From the NCBI GenBank assembly GCA_024134725.1, contig CP099863.1, positions 2,699,258-2,763,257 on the forward strand: a DNA stretch of 64,000 bases, written 5' to 3'. The notes under the pieces were generated by a model. It did no database searches. It was not told the origin of the DNA and saw only the letters and a list, made by a program, of their open reading frames with translations. This stretch comes from Bacillus sp. 1780r2a1 (GTDB taxonomy: Bacteria > Bacillota > Bacilli > Bacillales > Bacillaceae_H). Within the stretch, counting starts at the first letter, position 1; each line of letters starts with the position of its first letter. This document shows positions 34,717-41,684 of the stretch, in pieces. The position numbers were made by a program, and so were the translations under genes.

Positions 34717-34745
34717 AATATACATCTTTTTAATTGAATTGACAA
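34717..34745 (-). promoter_or_regulatory. Sigma-A promoter of the reductase gene
   Basis: TTGTCA and TATATT are separated by 17 bp on the minus strand. Confidence 0.75.
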
Positions 34746-34757
34746 ATAAAATAATGA

Positions 34758-34786
34758 TTGACAGAACTCAAACAGACTATTATAGT
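34758..34786 (+). promoter_or_regulatory. Sigma-A promoter of the siderophore importer operon
   Basis: TTGACA and TATAGT are separated by 17 bp; the Fur box starts 16 bp downstream of the -10. Confidence 0.85.
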
Positions 34787-34802
34787 AAAAATGAATTAGA
34801 AA

Positions 34803-34817
34803 TGATAATCATTATCA
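34803..34817. promoter_or_regulatory. Perfect Fur box TGATAATCATTATCA
   Basis: This is an exact 7-1-7 palindrome, positioned over the early transcribed region of the importer operon. Confidence 0.93.
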
Positions 34818-34854
34818 CCATTCTAATTAACACTTTTGCACTGGAGGTTTCGCC

Positions 34855-35637
34855 ATGGTTCGCCTACATACAGAAGAGCTTAACATTGGATATGGTGAAC
34901 GGGTAATCGTAAAAAATTTGAGTGTTCAAATTCCTGATAAAAAAATCACCACTATTATTGGTTCAAATGGCTGTGGAAAGTCAACGCTGTTGAAAGCTAT
35001 TACACGCTTAATTCCTCATCAATCTGGCACCGTATTATTAGACGGATCTAGTATTGCAAAAGAAAATACGAAAGAGCTTGCAAAGAAAATAGCAATCCTT
35101 CCTCAGTCTCCTGAAAGCGCCAACGGACTCACCGTAGGAGAGCTCGTATCTTATGGACGATTCCCTTATCAAAAAGGTTTTGGTCGCTTAACAAAGAAAG
35201 ATTACGAAGTTATTGACTGGGCACTTGAAGTAACAGGAACACTAGACTATAAGTACCGTCCTGTTGATGCCTTATCCGGTGGCCAGCGTCAGCGCGTTTG
35301 GATTGCAATGGCATTAGCTCAGGAAACTGATATAATCTTTTTAGACGAACCCACTACTTATCTCGATATGGCGCATCAGCTTGAAGTACTTGAGCTTTTA
35401 CAGAAACTCAACAAAGAGCAAGAGCGCACTGTTATCATGGTTTTGCATGATTTAAACCAAGCTGCCCGTTTTGCAGATTACATTATCGCAATGAAAGATG
35501 GCGAAATTATAAAAGCGGGTACGTGCGAAGAAGTCATGCAGCAAGACGTTTTAAAGGAAGTCTTCCAAATCGATGCTGAAATTGGACGAGATCCTAGAAC
35601 AAATAAACCGATGTGTATTACGTATAATTTACTATAG
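34855..35637 (+). CDS. Iron-siderophore ABC transporter ATP-binding protein (FhuC/YusV-like)
   Basis: The 260-aa ABC ATPase has Walker A GSNGCGKST, Q-loop ILPQSPE, signature LSGGQRQRVWIAMALA, Walker B DIIFLDEPTTYLD and switch His LHDLNQA. It belongs to the FecE/FhuC group that powers ferric-siderophore import. It is first in a Fur-controlled operon with a binding protein and two FecCD permeases. B. subtilis YusV serves several siderophore systems; here the ATPase is in the same operon. ATG with TGGAGG upstream. Confidence 0.95.
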   Translation: MVRLHTEELNIGYGERVIVKNLSVQIPDKKITTIIGSNGCGKSTLLKAITRLIPHQSGTVLLDGSSIAKENTKELAKKIAILPQSPESANGLTVGELVSYGRFPYQKGFGRLTKKDYEVIDWALEVTGTLDYKYRPVDALSGGQRQRVWIAMALAQETDIIFLDEPTTYLDMAHQLEVLELLQKLNKEQERTVIMVLHDLNQAARFADYIIAMKDGEIIKAGTCEEVMQQDVLKEVFQIDAEIGRDPRTNKPMCITYNLL

Positions 35638-35652
35638 AAGGAGACTAGCAAC

Positions 35653-36570
35653 ATGAAAAAATTATTACTTCCCTTTATGCTTTTACTCGTGCTCATTATT
35701 AGCGCTTGCGGTAACGCAAACGAAAGTCAAGGTAATGAAGCAAAAGATAAAAAATCAGATACTGTTACATACGAATCTGAAAATGGACCAATTGAAGTTC
35801 CTGCTGATCCTAAGCGCGTAGTTGTTCTTGCTTCATTTGTTGGAAACGTTTTAGCTTTAGATACAAACGTAGTTGGAGTAGATTCATGGTCAAAAGACAA
35901 TCCTCGCTTTAAAGACCAGCTAAAAGATGCGGAAGTTGTAACAGAAGACGACTTAGAAAAAATCATTGAATTAAACCCAGATTTAATCATTGGTTTATCT
36001 ACAACAAAGAACATTGATAAACTACAAGAAATTGCTCCAACCGTTACGTATACGTATGGAAAAGTAGATTACTTAACTCAGCACTTAGAAATTGGTAAAG
36101 CTTTAAACAAAGAAACAGAAGCTCAAACATGGATTGATGATTTCAAAGCTGATGCAAAAGCAGCTGGTAAAGATATTAAAGCAAAAATTGGTGAAGATGC
36201 AACTGTTTCAGTTATTGAAAACTTTGACAAGCAACTCTATGTATTCGGTGATAATTGGGCACGTGGTACAGAAATTTTATATCAAGAAATGGAATTAAAA
36301 ATGCCTGAAAAAGTAAAAGAAATGGCATTAAAAGATGGTTACTATGCAATTTCACCAGAGGTTCTTTCTGATTATGCTGGTGACTACGTAATCTTCAGTA
36401 AAAATGCAGATGGAGATACGTCATTCCAAGAAACGGATACGTACAAAAACATTCCTGCTGTAAAGAATAATCAACTGTTTGAAGCAAATGCAAAAGAGTT
36501 TTATTTTAATGATCCAATTTCATTAGAATATCAATTAAACTTCTTTAAAGAAAAATTCTTACAGCAGTAA
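35653..36570 (+). CDS. Siderophore-binding lipoprotein (FhuD/YfiY-like)
   Basis: The 305-aa lipoprotein has the lipobox LIISACGN (Cys about 19) after a short signal sequence. A two-lobed cluster A-II binding protein follows: PKRVVVLASFVGNVLALDTNVVG, IIELNPDLIIGLS, EIAPTVTYTY, YYAISPEVLSDYAGDYVIF and FYFNDPISLEYQLNFF. Resemblance to B. subtilis FhuD and YfiY suggests a hydroxamate (ferrichrome or schizokinen) ligand; P. megaterium is known for schizokinen. It lies 15 bp after the ATPase gene. A hairpin after it may raise its level relative to the permeases. Confidence 0.93.
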   Translation: MKKLLLPFMLLLVLIISACGNANESQGNEAKDKKSDTVTYESENGPIEVPADPKRVVVLASFVGNVLALDTNVVGVDSWSKDNPRFKDQLKDAEVVTEDDLEKIIELNPDLIIGLSTTKNIDKLQEIAPTVTYTYGKVDYLTQHLEIGKALNKETEAQTWIDDFKADAKAAGKDIKAKIGEDATVSVIENFDKQLYVFGDNWARGTEILYQEMELKMPEKVKEMALKDGYYAISPEVLSDYAGDYVIFSKNADGDTSFQETDTYKNIPAVKNNQLFEANAKEFYFNDPISLEYQLNFFKEKFLQQ

Positions 36571-36580
36571 TACAATCATA

Positions 36581-36612
36581 AAAAGGAATTCTTACTTTAA
36601 GAATTCCTTTTG
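36581..36612 (+). terminator. Intra-operon hairpin between binding protein and permease genes
   Basis: AAAGGAATTCTTA pairs with TAAGAATTCCTTT, followed by a broken T-tract (TGCTTTATT). It probably acts as a partial terminator or 3'-end stabiliser. Confidence 0.8.
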
Positions 36613-36644
36613 CTTTATTCTATAAAAGAAAAGATGAGAGGCTC

Positions 36645-37655
36645 ATGACAACGAACAAAAAACCATTTATTCCCTTTATATTCAAACTCATTATTGGATT
36701 TTTAATCTTTATTGGAATGTTTATTATTTCAATGGTCTTTGGGGCAGCTGATATTTCTATCAAAGATGTTTGGTTAGCGCTTACCTCAACTAGTACAAAT
36801 GATCAAATCTTAATTATTCGCGAACTTCGCCTTCCTCGGGAAGTAGCGGCTATTTTTGTGGGTATTGCTCTTTCAGTATCAGGTGGCATCATGCAAGGAA
36901 TGACAAGGAATCCACTTGCAGATCCTGGTTTACTTGGATTAACAGCGGGTGCTAAAGCTGCGCTTGCTCTTACAATTGCTCTCATTCCATCTGCTAACTA
37001 TTTTTGGATTATGATTGCATGTTTTATTGGAGCTGGTGTTGGTGCTGGGCTGGTATTTGGAATTGGCTCTTTAAAAAGAGGCGGATTTTCTCCTCTTCGC
37101 ATTGTATTAGCTGGTGCGGCAGTTTCCACTTTCCTATACGCAATCGCCGATGGAATTGGCATTTACTTTAATATTTCAAAAGATGTGTCTATGTGGACTT
37201 CCGGTGGACTTACTTTGACATCTTGGAATCAATTATCGATTGTAATTCCATTTATTATAGTAGGTACACTTATCGCACTTGCTCTTTCTAGACAGCTGAC
37301 CATCCTTAGCTTGAGTGATGAAGTAGCGACAGGGCTAGGACAGCACACCACTAAGATTAAAGTCATTTTGTTTGGAGTCATTGTATTGTTAGCTGGTTCA
37401 TCGGTTGCTTTAGCCGGTAACCTTGTTTTTATTGGTTTGATGATTCCTCATATCGTAAGGGCGATTGTGGGAACAGATTACCGGTTTATCATCCCGATGT
37501 CTGTACTTATTGGATCATCCTTCATGTTATTTGCGGATACGCTAGCACGTACAATTAACGCTCCGTACGAAACATCTATTATTGCAGTTGTATCAATGAT
37601 TGGCCTCCCTTTCTTTTTGTTTATTATTAAAAAAGGAGGTCACGCAATCCGATGA
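36645..37655 (+). CDS. Iron-siderophore ABC permease, FecCD family (first)
   Basis: The 336-aa FecCD/BtuC-type permease has about 10 helices: LRLPREVAAIFVGIALSVSGGIMQGMTRNPLADPGLLG in the first third, ADGIGIYFNISKDVSMWTSGG in the middle, and NLVFIGLMIPHIVRAIVGTD, the ATPase-contact EAA-like loop. It forms a heterodimer with the next gene, which it overlaps by 4 bp. The ribosome site (GAGAGG) is close to the ATG. Confidence 0.95.
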   Translation: MTTNKKPFIPFIFKLIIGFLIFIGMFIISMVFGAADISIKDVWLALTSTSTNDQILIIRELRLPREVAAIFVGIALSVSGGIMQGMTRNPLADPGLLGLTAGAKAALALTIALIPSANYFWIMIACFIGAGVGAGLVFGIGSLKRGGFSPLRIVLAGAAVSTFLYAIADGIGIYFNISKDVSMWTSGGLTLTSWNQLSIVIPFIIVGTLIALALSRQLTILSLSDEVATGLGQHTTKIKVILFGVIVLLAGSSVALAGNLVFIGLMIPHIVRAIVGTDYRFIIPMSVLIGSSFMLFADTLARTINAPYETSIIAVVSMIGLPFFLFIIKKGGHAIR

Positions 37656-38659
37656 TCCATCCTACACTACGAAAAAAACAGCTATTTATTTTATTTTTAC
37701 TAACAGCTCTTATTTTGCTAACAGTTGCTGTTAGTATGGGATTAGGCTATGCGGCTTTACCCTTTGACCACTTGCTTCCGACTCTATTTGGACAAGGTAC
37801 GTTTAAAGAAGAATTTATCTTATTTTCAATCCGTCTGCCTCGTATCGTTATTACTTTACTAGCTGGTATGGCGCTTGCTTTATCAGGAGCTATCTTACAA
37901 AGCATTACTCGAAATGATTTAGCAGAGCCAGGTATTATCGGCATTAATTCAGGTGCTGGAGTAGGTGTGGCTTTATTTTTCTTATTCTTTCCAATTGATC
38001 CTGGCTCATTTGTATATATGATTCCCTTTGTTGGATTTATTGGAGCAATTATGACAGCAGCCTTGATTTATGCATTTGCCTACGAAAAAAATGTAGGCCT
38101 CGCCCCTACTAAGTTAGTTCTAACTGGCGTTGGATTTTCCATGGCTCTATCGGGAGCGATGATTGTCTTAATCTCTTCCGCTGAACGTCAAAAGGTTGAC
38201 TTTATTGCAAAATGGTTAGCCGGAAACATCTGGGGGGCAGACTGGCCGTTTGTTCTAGCTCTTTTGCCTTGGCTAATTGTGTTAATCCCTTTTGTTTTAT
38301 ACAAAGCTAACAGACTTAATATTTTATCACTCAATGAGCATACGGCCATCGGTGTTGGAATCTCTATTGAAAAAGAACGAATTACACTATTACTTGCCGC
38401 TGTAGCCCTTGCAGCTTCTGCAGTATCTGTAACGGGTGGAATTGCATTTATTGGATTAATAGCCCCTCACCTTGCTAAAAGCCTTGTAGGACCGAGAAAC
38501 CAGCTATTTATTCCTGTTGCTATTTTAATGGGTGGCTTTTTCCTTTTAGTAGCTGATACAATTGGGCGTAACTTGCTGACTTCTGAAGGGATTCCAGCTG
38601 GAATTATTGTCGCATTGATTGGTGCACCATATTTCATTTATCTACTTTTGAGAAAATAA
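37652..38659 (+). CDS. Iron-siderophore ABC permease, FecCD family (second)
   Basis: The 335-aa partner permease contains SIRLPRIVITLLAGMALALSG, AILQSITRNDLAEPGIIGINSG, FIAKWLAGNIWGADW and GIAFIGLIAPHLAKSLVG. Its ATG overlaps the stop of the preceding permease, and its ribosome site AAAGGAGG is inside that gene, giving coupled translation and equal stoichiometry. It ends the operon at a clear terminator. Confidence 0.95.
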   Translation: MIHPTLRKKQLFILFLLTALILLTVAVSMGLGYAALPFDHLLPTLFGQGTFKEEFILFSIRLPRIVITLLAGMALALSGAILQSITRNDLAEPGIIGINSGAGVGVALFFLFFPIDPGSFVYMIPFVGFIGAIMTAALIYAFAYEKNVGLAPTKLVLTGVGFSMALSGAMIVLISSAERQKVDFIAKWLAGNIWGADWPFVLALLPWLIVLIPFVLYKANRLNILSLNEHTAIGVGISIEKERITLLLAAVALAASAVSVTGGIAFIGLIAPHLAKSLVGPRNQLFIPVAILMGGFFLLVADTIGRNLLTSEGIPAGIIVALIGAPYFIYLLLRK

Positions 38660-38687
38660 AAGACTTCCATCTGGGAGTCTTTTTTAT
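38658..38687 (+). terminator. Terminator of the siderophore importer operon
   Basis: AGACTTCC pairs with GGGAGTCT around ATCT, followed by seven T. Confidence 0.88.
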
Positions 38688-38751
38688 TTTAGGCTGATAT
38701 TTTATTGAGTTTTAGAAAAGCTAAAAGTGTAATCGAAAGGCGGTGATTTTA

Positions 38752-38892
38752 TTGTCTAAGAAAAAATTAACTCCCTCACAAGAAGTAGATCAATCGAAGC
38801 TAGTTGATGATAAAGCAGCTAAGCTTAGAGAGAACGGAAATGAAGCGGAACATGCTCACCAAAAAACACTTGGTGGTGCACAAGGAGAATAA
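38752..38892 (+). CDS. Small hydrophilic protein, 46 aa, TTG start
   Basis: AAAGGCGGTG and a 7-nt spacer precede TTG opening MSKKKLTPSQEVDQSKLVDD... through ...HQKTLGGAQGE, then TAA. It is charged, Cys-free and probably disordered. It looks like the small sporulation proteins of Bacillus, and two more such genes follow, but I do not recognise the family. A hairpin terminator follows at 38906. Confidence 0.65.
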   Translation: MSKKKLTPSQEVDQSKLVDDKAAKLRENGNEAEHAHQKTLGGAQGE

Positions 38893-38905
38893 CTAAGTGA
38901 CGATT

Positions 38906-38936
38906 AAATAGCTGCCAAACGGCAGCTATTTTATTT
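38906..38936. terminator. Bidirectional terminator
   Basis: AATAGCTGCC-aaac-GGCAGCTATTTTATTT lies between the plus-strand 46-aa gene and the leftward 57-aa gene. Confidence 0.88.
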
Positions 38937-38937
38937 A

Positions 38938-39111
38938 TTAATGACTTTGACGTTCATCCGCAGCTTTTGCACGTTCTTGAGCTTTTAAATCCGCTTGATC
39001 AAGCTCGCTTGAAAACTCTTCGTAGACACCATCGGAGTGACCTGGCTTTTTCATAATTTGAGAAGAGAAATATTTAGCTTTTTCCGCTTCTACACGACTT
39101 TTTTGATTCAT
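38938..39111 (-). CDS. YfhD-like small protein, 57 aa
   Basis: ATG follows TGGAGGGATGATAAACA. The 57-aa hydrophilic product ends with EEFSSELDQADLKAQERAKA and ADERQ, a pattern I associate with the YfhD family (EFS.EL...DLEA..RA.AAD.R). Function unknown, with expression generally linked to sporulation. It has its own promoter region after the terminator at 39145. Confidence 0.55.
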   Translation of the reverse strand: MNQKSRVEAEKAKYFSSQIMKKPGHSDGVYEEFSSELDQADLKAQERAKAADERQSH

Positions 39112-39144
39112 TGTTTATCATCCCTCCACTTTCACTGAATTAAC

Positions 39145-39167
39145 AAAAGGCGCTATGTGCGCCTTTT
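39145..39167 (-). terminator. Terminator of the YpzG-like gene
   Basis: AAAAGGCGC and GCGCCTTTT pair around TATGT; on the minus strand the stem ends in TTTTG. Confidence 0.8.
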
Positions 39168-39185
39168 GCATAGAGAATAGCATCC

Positions 39186-39338
39186 TTACCAACGATGCGC
39201 TTTCGCGTTACTTCGCAGAATAATGTTTGTTTGTGACATTTGAGTATGTCCATTTACCTGCGATTTCGAGCGCTTTGGTCTTGTCCAGTTGTGGCTAAAA
39301 AGTTCTGAGTGCGGATCTAATTGATCTTTATAACTCAT
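39186..39338 (-). CDS. YpzG-family protein, 50 aa
   Basis: GAGGTGATAAGA precedes ATG opening MSYKDQLDPHSELFSHNWTR, continuing PKRSKSQVNGHTQMSQTNII and ending KAHRW. This matches my memory of the YpzG family of small Bacillus proteins (SY.DQLDP...LF.HNWTRPK.SKSQVNG.T). Function unknown. It is read leftward with its own terminator. The 218 bp on to rluF show nothing else beyond its promoter region. Confidence 0.8.
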   Translation of the reverse strand: MSYKDQLDPHSELFSHNWTRPKRSKSQVNGHTQMSQTNIILRSNAKAHRW

Positions 39339-39556
39339 TCTTATCACCTCAAAGTTAGGATACTTACCTTTAACGAGAAAGCCTCGCTTGGCACCTCACT
39401 TATTAGCATGGCTAAATGTACATAAAGCATGCTAACAGTTTTCTCCATCCTTTTTTCACTGTTAAAAACAGATGAAATTTGTTAATAATAAAAAGAACAA
39501 CTAATGACGGAATTCCCTTGGCATGATAAGATATTAAGGCATTACTTTAAAGTAAA

Positions 39557-40291
39557 ATGAATGAAGATATGGATGTGATGAAACTGCGAGTTAATAAATT
39601 CATTAGCGAATCTGGGAAAGCTTCTAGACGCGGTGCAGATAAATTAATTAGCGAAGGTCGCGTAACCATTAATGGTAAGAAAGCAAAGATTGGTGACCAA
39701 GTATATCCTGGCGATGATGTACGAGTAAGTGGAGAACAGCTTCGTATTGCTCGTAATAACGTATATATTGCTTTAAATAAGCCAGTTGGTATTACAAGTA
39801 CAAGCGAGAAGAAAGTAAAGGGAAACATCATTGACCTTGTCAACCATCCGCTACGTATTCACCACGTAGGACGATTGGATAAAGATTCAGATGGCCTTAT
39901 TCTTTTAACAAATGATAATGACATTATAAACGAAATTCTACGTGCAGAAAATCAGCATGAAAAAGAGTATGTGGTATCTGTAGACAAGCCTATCACTCCG
40001 GAATTTGTTAAAAACATGTCAGAGGGTGTACATATTTTAGGAACAAAAACACTGCCGTGTAAAGTAACACAGTTGTCGAAATATGAATTTCAAATCATTT
40101 TAACCCAAGGGCTTAACCGTCAAATTCGTCGCATGTGTGAAGTGCTAGGTTACCAGGTATTACGCCTACAGCGTACACGTATTATGAATATCCACTTAAA
40201 TAATTTACCGGTTGGTCAATGGCGTGATTTAACAAAAAAAGAGCGTAACCAGCTGTTTAAAGAATTAAACTATGAACCCAAAGAGTGGTAA
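39557..40291 (+). CDS. rluF: 23S rRNA pseudouridine synthase RluF-like
   Basis: The protein (244 aa from ATG 39557) has an N-terminal S4 RNA-binding domain ([37 protein letters not shown]) and an RsuA/RluB/E/F-type catalytic domain with the Asp in [17 protein letters not shown] and [15 protein letters not shown]. It would convert a uridine in 23S rRNA (2604 in E. coli). The start is uncertain: ATG 39557, 39569 and 39578 are all in frame, with weak ribosome sites; MKLRVNKF (39578) matches the family N-terminus best. It is convergent with the tRNA-like RNA. Confidence 0.9.
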   Translation: MNEDMDVMKLRVNKFISESGKASRRGADKLISEGRVTINGKKAKIGDQVYPGDDVRVSGEQLRIARNNVYIALNKPVGITSTSEKKVKGNIIDLVNHPLRIHHVGRLDKDSDGLILLTNDNDIINEILRAENQHEKEYVVSVDKPITPEFVKNMSEGVHILGTKTLPCKVTQLSKYEFQIILTQGLNRQIRRMCEVLGYQVLRLQRTRIMNIHLNNLPVGQWRDLTKKERNQLFKELNYEPKEW

Positions 40292-40293
40292 TT

Positions 40294-40318
40294 AGCAGAG
40301 AAATTCTCTGCTTTTTTT
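40294..40318 (+). terminator. Terminator of rluF
   Basis: AGCAGAG pairs with CTCTGCT, followed by seven T, ending two bases before the 3' end of the leftward tRNA-like RNA. Confidence 0.88.
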
Positions 40319-40319
40319 A

Positions 40320-40514
40320 TGCCCTCGACGGGATTCGAACCCGCACTCCTTTCGTAAGCTTAGGTTCGGGGGAACACGCTTCCCTACGGAGTTTCACCAA
40401 CAGGAATTTCACCCGTTTCAGCTTATTTTGCTTTTCGGTGCTTCTGAAACCCTTACCTTGCGACCCGGTGGCTACAATGTTTTCCGGCGCTCTTCCCTTC
40501 TGAGCTACGAGGGC
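40320..40514 (-). ncRNA. tRNA-like RNA (195 nt) with about 120-nt central insertion
   Basis: Read leftward, the ends form a tRNA shell: a perfect 7-bp acceptor stem GCCCTCG/CGAGGGC (40514-40508 with 40327-40321) plus discriminator A; a D arm GCTC-AGAAGGGAA-GAGC (40505-40489) with the GG pair; and a T arm GCGGG-TTCGAAT-CCCGT (40344-40328) with canonical TTCGAAT. Between them, CCGG (40487-40484) and CCGG (40468-40465) enclose a 15-nt loop instead of a 7-nt anticodon loop. About 120 nt follow with a 7-bp GTTTCAG/CTGAAAC stem, a GGGAA/TTCCC hairpin and a direct repeat GGTGAAAYTCC. No CCA is encoded. It has its own promoter. It could be an atypical tRNA, a tRNA-derived regulatory RNA or a disrupted tRNA gene. 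Confidence 0.7.
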
Positions 40515-40524
40515 GTTTATTTTA

Positions 40525-40553
40525 AGAATACTGTCTCTACCTTACTTTATCAA
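40525..40553 (-). promoter_or_regulatory. Sigma-A promoter of the tRNA-like RNA
   Basis: TTGATA and TATTCT are separated by 17 bp on the minus strand. The start would fall only a few nucleotides before the acceptor stem. Confidence 0.65.
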
Positions 40554-40575
40554 TTTATATAGAAGAGGTGTACCA

Positions 40576-41652
40576 ATGGCTGAGCAAAGAAATATCTACA
40601 ATAAACATTTTGTTAACAAGCTGGCCTATTCGATAAAAGCAGCTTATTCTTCGTTTCCAAAAGATGCTTTTGTATCAAGTGTCTTTCATAAAGAGTGGGA
40701 CAATCAATCATTAAAAGACAGAATGAGGCACATTACTATAATGCTACATAAGCATTTAGCTTTAGATTATCAGGGAGCACTTGCTGTTTTATATAAAGTT
40801 GCCCCTGAATTTAAGGGACAGCTGGCAGGAATTATTTTTCCAGACTATGTAGAACAGTATGGTTTGAATGAATGGAATACATCAATGGAAGCACTTGCTG
40901 TTTTCACGACTTATTCTACTTCCGAGTTTGCAGTGCGACCCTTTTTACTGAAAGATCAAAAGCGTATGATGAAACAATTTTTGACGTGGTCCACCCATAA
41001 AAATGAACATGTTCGTCGCCTTGCTAGTGAAGGTTGTCGTCCTCGCCTTCCTTGGGGAATATCCATTGTGTCCTTTAAAAAAGATCCAACTCCAATTTTT
41101 CCAGTGTTAAATAACTTACTTCAAGACCCTTCTTTATACGTACGTAAAAGCGTCGCAAATAATTTAAATGATATTTCTAAAACGCATTCTCATCTTCTTT
41201 TAGATTTTACTGAGGCTAACCTTAATACGCATCCACATACGGATTGGATTTTAAAGCATGCATGTCGAACGCTATTGAAGAACGGTCACCCTAAGGCTCT
41301 ACACCTTTTTGGCTTTAATCAAAGTCATCAAGTGACTATCTCAAATTTTCAACTTTCAGCTAATGAAGTGATAGTTGGAAATTCTTTAACGTTTCAATTT
41401 GATCTATATGGCGAAATAGAAGAGAAAATCCGTATTGAATATGCAGTAGACTATGTAAAGTCAAGGGGTAATCGCACAAGAAAAGTGTTTAAGCTAGCAG
41501 AATTCCAAGTCAAAAAGCATTTATCTAAACACTATGAAAGAAAGCTTTCCTTTAAAGATTTATCTACGCGTAAACACTATAGCGGCTTACATACTTTAAC
41601 GTTACTTGTAAATGGCATTGAGATGAAATCTCTTGATTTTCATCTGCAATAA
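40576..41652 (+). CDS. alkC: AlkC-type DNA alkylation repair glycosylase
   Basis: The 358-aa protein is a HEAT-repeat DNA glycosylase of the AlkC/AlkD superfamily, removing 3-methyladenine-type lesions. The AlkC signature RRLASEGCRPRLPWG is present near residue 155, followed by VRKSVANNLNDISKTH and DWILKHACRTLLKNG. From about residue 255 an Ig-like beta domain (ISNFQLSANEVIVGNSLTF, LTLLVNGIEMKSLDFHLQ) replaces helices, as in many AlkC proteins. Together with the ATL gene at 79-387 the window has two alkylation-damage proteins. ATG with GAAGAGGTG upstream. Confidence 0.9.
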   Translation: MAEQRNIYNKHFVNKLAYSIKAAYSSFPKDAFVSSVFHKEWDNQSLKDRMRHITIMLHKHLALDYQGALAVLYKVAPEFKGQLAGIIFPDYVEQYGLNEWNTSMEALAVFTTYSTSEFAVRPFLLKDQKRMMKQFLTWSTHKNEHVRRLASEGCRPRLPWGISIVSFKKDPTPIFPVLNNLLQDPSLYVRKSVANNLNDISKTHSHLLLDFTEANLNTHPHTDWILKHACRTLLKNGHPKALHLFGFNQSHQVTISNFQLSANEVIVGNSLTFQFDLYGEIEEKIRIEYAVDYVKSRGNRTRKVFKLAEFQVKKHLSKHYERKLSFKDLSTRKHYSGLHTLTLLVNGIEMKSLDFHLQ

Positions 41653-41676
41653 AACCTCCCTTTTCAAGGGAGGTTC
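41653..41676. terminator. Bidirectional terminator
   Basis: AACCTCCCTT-ttc-AAGGGAGGTT lies between alkC and the convergent GGDEF/EAL gene. Confidence 0.85.
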
Positions 41677-41684
41677 TTTACTTG

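Noticed and set aside
40285..40503. Open frame of 72 codons on the plus strand across the tRNA-like RNA
   Set aside because: It is the antisense reading of the tRNA shell (the ...DGIRTRTP... string is the usual reverse translation of a T arm). It has no ribosome site and no protein-like composition.
40320..40514. Group I intron or tmRNA as the explanation of the tRNA-like RNA
   Set aside because: The insert is only about 120 nt, with no recognisable group I P7/R/S core. tmRNA would be about 350 nt, lacks a D stem and carries a tag frame, none of which fit.
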